NCBI RefSeq assembly: GCF_018375725.1
Contig: NZ_JAHACR010000198.1
Location: 1 to 8,006, forward strand
DNA: 8,006 nt
Direction: 5' to 3'
Origin: Burkholderia sp.
GTDB taxonomy: Bacteria > Pseudomonadota > Gammaproteobacteria > Burkholderiales > Burkholderiaceae
Both the position numbers and the translations under genes were made by a program. This document shows positions 4,870 to 8,006 of the stretch, in pieces (position 1 is the stretch's first letter; every line of letters begins with the position of its first letter). Under the pieces are notes generated by a model. That model did not search any database. It was given only the letters and a program-made list of their open reading frames with translations, and was not told the origin of the DNA.

Positions 4870-5625
4870 TCAGCGCGCGGCCCGACAGATCGCGAGAAAA
4901 TCTTCCGCCTTCAACGACGCACCGCCGATCAGGCCGCCATCGATATCCGGCTGCGCGAACAGCTCTTCCGCGTTGTCCGGCTTCACGCTGCCGCCGTACA
5001 GCACCGACACGTCCGCCGCACCCTTTGCCGCGAGCCGCGCCCGCAGGAACGCGTGCACCTGCTGCGCCTGCGCCGACGTCGCGCTCTTGCCGGTACCGAT
5101 TGCCCAGACCGGCTCGTAGGCGACGACAATGCGCATGGCTTCGTCGGCCGACAGCACGTCCAGCACCGCATCGAGTTGCGCGCCGACAACCTGCTCGGTC
5201 GCGCCCGCTTCACGCTCGTCGAGCGTTTCGCCGACACACACGACCGGCGTCAGCCCCGCCGCAAGCGCACGCTGCGCCTTCGCCGCGACCGTCTCGTTGC
5301 GCTCGCCGTGATACGCACGACGCTCCGAGTGACCGACGATCGCATAGCGCGCGCCGAATTCCGCGACCATCGCCGCGGCCACTTCGCCGGTGAATGCACC
5401 CTGCTCGTGCGCGGACACATCCTGTGCACCCCATACGACACGACCACCGCCGAGTTGCCCCTGAACCTGCGCAAGATACGGGAACGGCACACACACGCCG
5501 ACCTCCGTCTCCGCCGGCACCGAGACCGCGCCCTGCACCACCTCGTTCAGCAACGCCTGGTTGCCGGCCAGCCGGCCGTGCATCTTCCAGTTGCCGATCA
5601 CACGCTTAGTTCTCTGTTTCGACAT
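4870..5625 (-). CDS. tpiA: Triosephosphate isomerase (TpiA)
   Basis: Triosephosphate isomerase interconverts dihydroxyacetone phosphate and glyceraldehyde 3-phosphate in glycolysis and gluconeogenesis, in the cytoplasm. The 251-residue protein is full length for this family. Catalytic residues are visible: K14 in GNWKMHG, H99 in IVGHSERR and E171 in AYEPVWAIGTGKSAT, the last running into mobile loop 6 (about 175-183). Phosphate-binding loops YGGSVKPDN (210-218) and GGLIGGASL (230-238) are intact. I prefer ATG at 5625-5623 (MSKQRTKRVIGNWK), which places the lysine at the usual distance. An upstream in-frame ATG at 5640 would add MTRQT. Neither has a strong ribosome binding site, so the exact start is uncertain. 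A sigma-70-like promoter lies at 5692-5721. secG follows, probably on the same transcript. Confidence 0.97.
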   Translation of the reverse strand: MSKQRTKRVIGNWKMHGRLAGNQALLNEVVQGAVSVPAETEVGVCVPFPYLAQVQGQLGGGRVVWGAQDVSAHEQGAFTGEVAAAMVAEFGARYAIVGHSERRAYHGERNETVAAKAQRALAAGLTPVVCVGETLDEREAGATEQVVGAQLDAVLDVLSADEAMRIVVAYEPVWAIGTGKSATSAQAQQVHAFLRARLAAKGAADVSVLYGGSVKPDNAEELFAQPDIDGGLIGGASLKAEDFLAICRAAR

Positions 5626-5636
5626 CGTTTGTCTAG

Positions 5637-5672
5637 TCATCGACGCACCGGGAACCGGCCGTCAGGTTTCAT
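5637..5672 (-). CDS. Possible 11-codon leader frame before tpiA
   Basis: A tiny frame ATG (5672-5670) to TGA (5639-5637) would encode MKPDGRFPVRR. Its stop overlaps the alternative tpiA start at 5640 as ATGA, an arrangement typical of translational coupling. It lies in the predicted tpiA leader downstream of the 5692-5721 promoter. There is no purine-rich ribosome binding site before it, and chance is a good explanation for a frame this short. I list it only because of the exact overlap. Confidence 0.15.
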   Translation of the reverse strand: MKPDGRFPVRR

Positions 5673-5691
5673 CCGGCGAAGCAAACCCGCG

Positions 5692-5721
5692 ATTTTACTG
5701 CGCGCCGCTTGAACCGGTCAA
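5692..5721 (-). promoter_or_regulatory. Sigma-70-like promoter for tpiA (and probably secG)
   Basis: On the minus strand, TTGACC (5721-5716) and TAAAAT (5697-5692) are separated by 18 nt. Both hexamers match the consensus at five of six positions. A second hexamer TTGACA (5735-5730) lies 14 nt further upstream, too far to pair with this -10. The predicted leader before the tpiA start at 5625 is about 60 nt. The promoter sits in the 138-nt spacer between the quinone oxidoreductase stop and tpiA. Confidence 0.65.
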
Positions 5722-5763
5722 ACCGCGCATGTCAAGCACGGCGGATCACGTGCGGCCGGCCGG

Positions 5764-6783
5764 TCAGGCGTTCGCACCCCAATCGAGCACTATCTTGCCG
5801 ATGTGCTCGCCGCTCTCCATCAGCGCATGCGCCTGCGCCGCCTGTTCGGCGGGCAGCACGCGATAGATCACCGGCTTGATACGGCCGTCGGCGATGAGCG
5901 GCCAGACACGCGCCTTCAGCTGCGCCGCAACGCGCGCCTTGAACTCGACCGGGCGCGGCCGCAGTGTCGAGCCGGTCACCGTGAGCCGGCGGCGCAGAAT
6001 CTCGTTCAGATTGATCTCGGCCTTCGCACCGCCAAGCAGCGCGATCAGCACGAGGCGGCCGCCGTCGGCCAGCGCGGAAAGCTCGCGCGGCACGTAGGCG
6101 CCGGCGACCATGTCGAGGATCACGTCGACGCCACGGTCATGCGTCGCCGACTTCACGACCTCGACAAAATCCTCGGTCTTGTAGTTGATCGCACGTTCCG
6201 CACCCAGCTGTTCACATGCACGGCACTTGTCTGCGCTGCCCGCTGTCGCGAACACGCGAAAGCCGAGCGCGTGCGCGATCTGGATGGCAGTCACGCCGAT
6301 GCCGCTCGAACCGCCCTGGACAAGCAGGGTTTCCTGCGCGCCGCCCTCGCCCGCACCGAGGTGCGCGCGGTCGAACACGTTGCTCCACACGGTGAAGTAC
6401 GTCTCCGGAAGAGAAGCGGCCTCGATGTCGGTCAGGCCCGCCGGCACCGGCAGGCACTGCAACAGCGGCGCAACCGCGTATTCGGCATAGCCGCCGCCCG
6501 CGAGCAGCGCGCAGACGCGATCGCCGAGCTTCAGGCCGAACGGATTGATCGCGGGGTCGGACAGATCGCCGCCGACAATCTCGCCCGCCACTTCGAGGCC
6601 AGGCAAGTCCGATGCGCCAGGCGGCGGCGCATAGGCGCCCTTGCGCTGGAACACGTCCGGTCGATTGACACCGGAAGCCGTCACCCTGATCAGTACTTCG
6701 CCGCGTTTCGGCTCGGGGCGCGGTCGATCGACAAGCTTCAGGACGTCGGGAGCACCGAATTCAGTGATTTCGATAGCTTTCAT
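5764..6783 (-). CDS. NAD(P)H:quinone oxidoreductase, zinc-free MDR family, PIG3/zeta-crystallin-like
   Basis: This 339-residue protein belongs to the medium-chain dehydrogenase/reductase superfamily. An N-terminal GroES-like domain (about 1-125) has NRPDVFQRKGAYAPPPGAS near 40-58 and PGLEVAGEI at 61-69, a pattern like the p53-inducible quinone reductase PIG3. The Rossmann fold carries the cofactor loop VQGGSSGIGVTAIQ (155-168) and ATAGSADK (179-186). The zinc ligands of alcohol dehydrogenases are not apparent, as expected for the zinc-free quinone reductase branch. It probably reduces quinones or enals with NADPH in the cytoplasm; the true substrate is unknown. The start is ATG at 6783-6781 with GGAG (6795-6792) spaced 8 nt; an upstream ATG at 6822 adds 13 unlikely residues. 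It follows the pnp terminator, so it needs its own promoter, which I cannot place. Confidence 0.92.
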   Translation of the reverse strand: MKAIEITEFGAPDVLKLVDRPRPEPKRGEVLIRVTASGVNRPDVFQRKGAYAPPPGASDLPGLEVAGEIVGGDLSDPAINPFGLKLGDRVCALLAGGGYAEYAVAPLLQCLPVPAGLTDIEAASLPETYFTVWSNVFDRAHLGAGEGGAQETLLVQGGSSGIGVTAIQIAHALGFRVFATAGSADKCRACEQLGAERAINYKTEDFVEVVKSATHDRGVDVILDMVAGAYVPRELSALADGGRLVLIALLGGAKAEINLNEILRRRLTVTGSTLRPRPVEFKARVAAQLKARVWPLIADGRIKPVIYRVLPAEQAAQAHALMESGEHIGKIVLDWGANA

Positions 6784-6878
6784 GTGCGTCGCTCCAAGGT
6801 CGGAAGAAAATACGTGCCCCACGCGCGCGTCGTTCGCGCCGCGCTACGCGCGCCTGCCTCGCGCGGAAGATCCTACAT
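6784..6878 (-). other. Spacer between the pnp terminator and the quinone oxidoreductase gene
   Basis: These 95 nt follow the pnp terminator and contain the GGAG ribosome binding site (6795-6792) for the next gene. An AT-rich patch near 6805-6815 could include a -10 element, but I see no -35 at a suitable distance and do not call a promoter. Confidence 0.4.
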
Positions 6879-6916
6879 AAAAAACGGCCGGCGCGCTTTC
6901 ACGCTGCCGGCCGTTT
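6879..6916 (-). terminator. Intrinsic terminator after pnp
   Basis: On the minus strand, AAACGGCCGGC (6916-6906) and GCCGGCCGTTT (6892-6882) form an 11-bp perfect stem with a 13-nt loop that can pair further (GCG/CGC). T6 at 6884-6879 follows, three of its bases lying in the stem. It begins 10 nt after the pnp stop codon. This is a textbook Rho-independent terminator and should separate pnp from the quinone oxidoreductase gene. Confidence 0.9.
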
Positions 6917-6926
6917 GTCCGTCCGC

Positions 6927-8006
6927 TTACTGCTGCGGCGGCGTATCGGTTTGCGGCGCTGCCGCCGCTTCATTCAGGAGCGCCTTCGCGGACAGGCGCA
7001 CGCGGCCCTTTTCGTCCGTCTGGATCACCTTGACCTTGACCTGCTGGCCTTCCTTCAGGTAGTCGTTGATGTCCTTCACACGTTCGTTGACGATTTCCGA
7101 AATGTGCAGCAGACCGTCCTTGCCCGGCAGCAGGTTCACGATCGCACCGAAATCCAGCAGCTTCAGGACCGTACCCTCGTACACCTGACCGACTTCGATT
7201 TCGACCGTGATGTTCTCGATGCGCTTCTTCGCTTCGGCCATGCCTTCGCTGCTCGTGCTCGCGATCGTCACGACACCGTCGTCCGAAATGTCGATCGTCG
7301 TGCCGGTCTCTTCGGTCAGCGCGCGGATCACCGAACCGCCCTTGCCGATCACGTCGCGAATCTTTTCCGGATTGATCTTGATCGTGATCATGCGCGGCGC
7401 GAATTCCGACAGTTGCGTATTCGCACCCGACACCGCTTCCGTCATCTTGCCGAGGATGTGCATGCGGCCTTCCTTCGCCTGTGCGAGCGCGACCTGCATG
7501 ATTTCCTTCGTGATGCCCTGGATCTTGATGTCCATCTGCAGCGCGGTCACGCCGTCAGCCGTGCCGGCCACCTTGAAGTCCATGTCGCCGAGGTGATCTT
7601 CGTCGCCGAGGATGTCGGTCAGCACCGCGAACTTGTTGCCTTCGAGGATCAGGCCCATCGCGATGCCCGCGACGTGCGCCTTCATCGGCACGCCTGCGTC
7701 CATCAGCGCGAGGCAGCCGCCGCACACCGACGCCATCGACGACGAACCGTTCGACTCGGTGATTTCCGACACGACGCGGATCGAGTAGCCGAATTCGTCG
7801 GCGCTCGGCAGGCACGCGACCAGCGCGCGCTTCGCGAGACGGCCGTGACCGATTTCACGGCGCTTCGGCGAGCCGACGCGGCCCGTTTCGCCGGTCGCGA
7901 ACGGGGGCATGTTGTAGTGGAGCATGAAGCGGTCGCGGTACTCGCCTTCGAGCGCGTCGATGATCTGCTCGTCACCCTTCGTGCCGAGCGTCGCGACGAC
8001 GAGCGC
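6927..8006 (-). CDS. pnp: Polyribonucleotide nucleotidyltransferase (PNPase), C-terminal half, cut by window edge
   Basis: PNPase degrades RNA 3' to 5' using phosphate and is a core part of mRNA decay. About 359 residues are visible, roughly half of the usual length near 710; the N-terminal RNase PH domain lies beyond the right edge. The fragment begins inside the second RNase PH domain, with MLHYNMPPFATGETGR (28-43 of the fragment), the phosphate-site stretch SNGSSSMASVCGG (85-97) and the catalytic acidic motif GDEDHLGDMDFK (134-145). A KH domain follows with its GxxG loop at 221-224 (GKGG). An S1 RNA-binding domain then runs from about 272 to 342 (GQVYEGTVLKLLDFGA to KGRVRLSAKALL). A short Ala/Pro/Gln tail ends the protein. 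The frame is open to the window edge. An intrinsic terminator follows the stop. Confidence 0.97.
   Translation of the reverse strand, partial: ALVVATLGTKGDEQIIDALEGEYRDRFMLHYNMPPFATGETGRVGSPKRREIGHGRLAKRALVACLPSADEFGYSIRVVSEITESNGSSSMASVCGGCLALMDAGVPMKAHVAGIAMGLILEGNKFAVLTDILGDEDHLGDMDFKVAGTADGVTALQMDIKIQGITKEIMQVALAQAKEGRMHILGKMTEAVSGANTQLSEFAPRMITIKINPEKIRDVIGKGGSVIRALTEETGTTIDISDDGVVTIASTSSEGMAEAKKRIENITVEIEVGQVYEGTVLKLLDFGAIVNLLPGKDGLLHISEIVNERVKDINDYLKEGQQVKVKVIQTDEKGRVRLSAKALLNEAAAAPQTDTPPQQ

Noticed and set aside
4173..5712. Plus-strand open frames across the tRNA-Leu, secG and tpiA
   Set aside because: They run through the tRNA and antisense to secG and tpiA. The products are low-complexity Arg/Ala/Pro sequences, so these are composition artefacts.
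5753..5762. Perfect 10-nt palindrome CGGCCGGCCG right after the quinone oxidoreductase stop
   Set aside because: With no loop and no T tract it is not a terminator. Such strings are common in DNA of this base composition.
6784..6822. Upstream extension of the quinone oxidoreductase by 13 residues
   Set aside because: GGAG spaced 8 nt before the 6783 ATG and the usual MDR start MKAI make the shorter form more likely.
5803..7062. A 419-codon open frame on the plus strand opposite the quinone oxidoreductase and the end of pnp
   Set aside because: It spans two real genes and the pnp terminator in antisense, and its Arg/Ala-rich product shows no family features.
1..8006. Search for a CRISPR array, insertion sequence, phage genes, toxin-antitoxin pair or a novel accessory system
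   Set aside because: No spaced direct repeats, transposase or integrase motifs, or unrecognised long genes were seen. Almost all sequence is explained by housekeeping genes and short spacers.

Overview
The window is a high-GC stretch from a betaproteobacterium, most likely Burkholderia sensu lato (Burkholderia, Paraburkholderia or Caballeronia). I base this on the Burkholderia-type sequences of the NADH dehydrogenase subunits and the gene order pnp / quinone oxidoreductase / tpiA / secG / tRNA-Leu / nuoABCDEF. The genus is my judgement from remembered protein sequences, not from a search. Every supported gene lies on the minus strand, so transcription runs from high to low coordinates.

In transcription order, the right end (8006 to 6927) holds the C-terminal half of pnp (polynucleotide phosphorylase), closed by a strong intrinsic terminator at 6879-6916. 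Next is a PIG3/zeta-crystallin-like NAD(P)H:quinone oxidoreductase (6783-5764). A sigma-70-like promoter at 5692-5721 then leads into tpiA (triosephosphate isomerase, start about 5625) and secG (SecYEG translocon subunit, 4787-4416). A tRNA-Leu(GAG) gene follows (4302-4218), with its own promoter (4360-4388) and intrinsic terminator (4176-4208). Enterobacteria also carry this tRNA (leuU) beside secG.

The left half is the start of the respiratory complex I operon: nuoA (4050-3691), nuoB (3629-3150), nuoC (3129-2527), nuoD (2517-1264), nuoE (1092-607) and the N-terminal third of nuoF (610-1, running off the left edge). NuoA is the membrane-anchored ND3-type subunit. NuoB, NuoC and NuoD form the connecting module that carries cluster N2 and the quinone site. 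NuoE and NuoF belong to the NADH-oxidising module. Spacing is mostly tight: nuoC-nuoD is 9 nt with the ribosome binding site overlapping the stop, and nuoE-nuoF overlap by 4 nt (ATGA). There are two exceptions. A 61-nt nuoA-nuoB spacer holds a hairpin, and a 171-nt nuoD-nuoE spacer holds several potential hairpins.

This is a core housekeeping region. I found no mobile element, CRISPR array, defence system or other accessory cargo, and no previously undescribed system. The points worth a second look are small: a 17-nt dyad and a hairpin before nuoA, the structured intercistronic spacers in nuo, a few start-codon decisions, and two tiny upstream or intercistronic reading frames. No stretch of 300 bases lacks a gene; the longest spacers are about 115-170 nt and are described individually.
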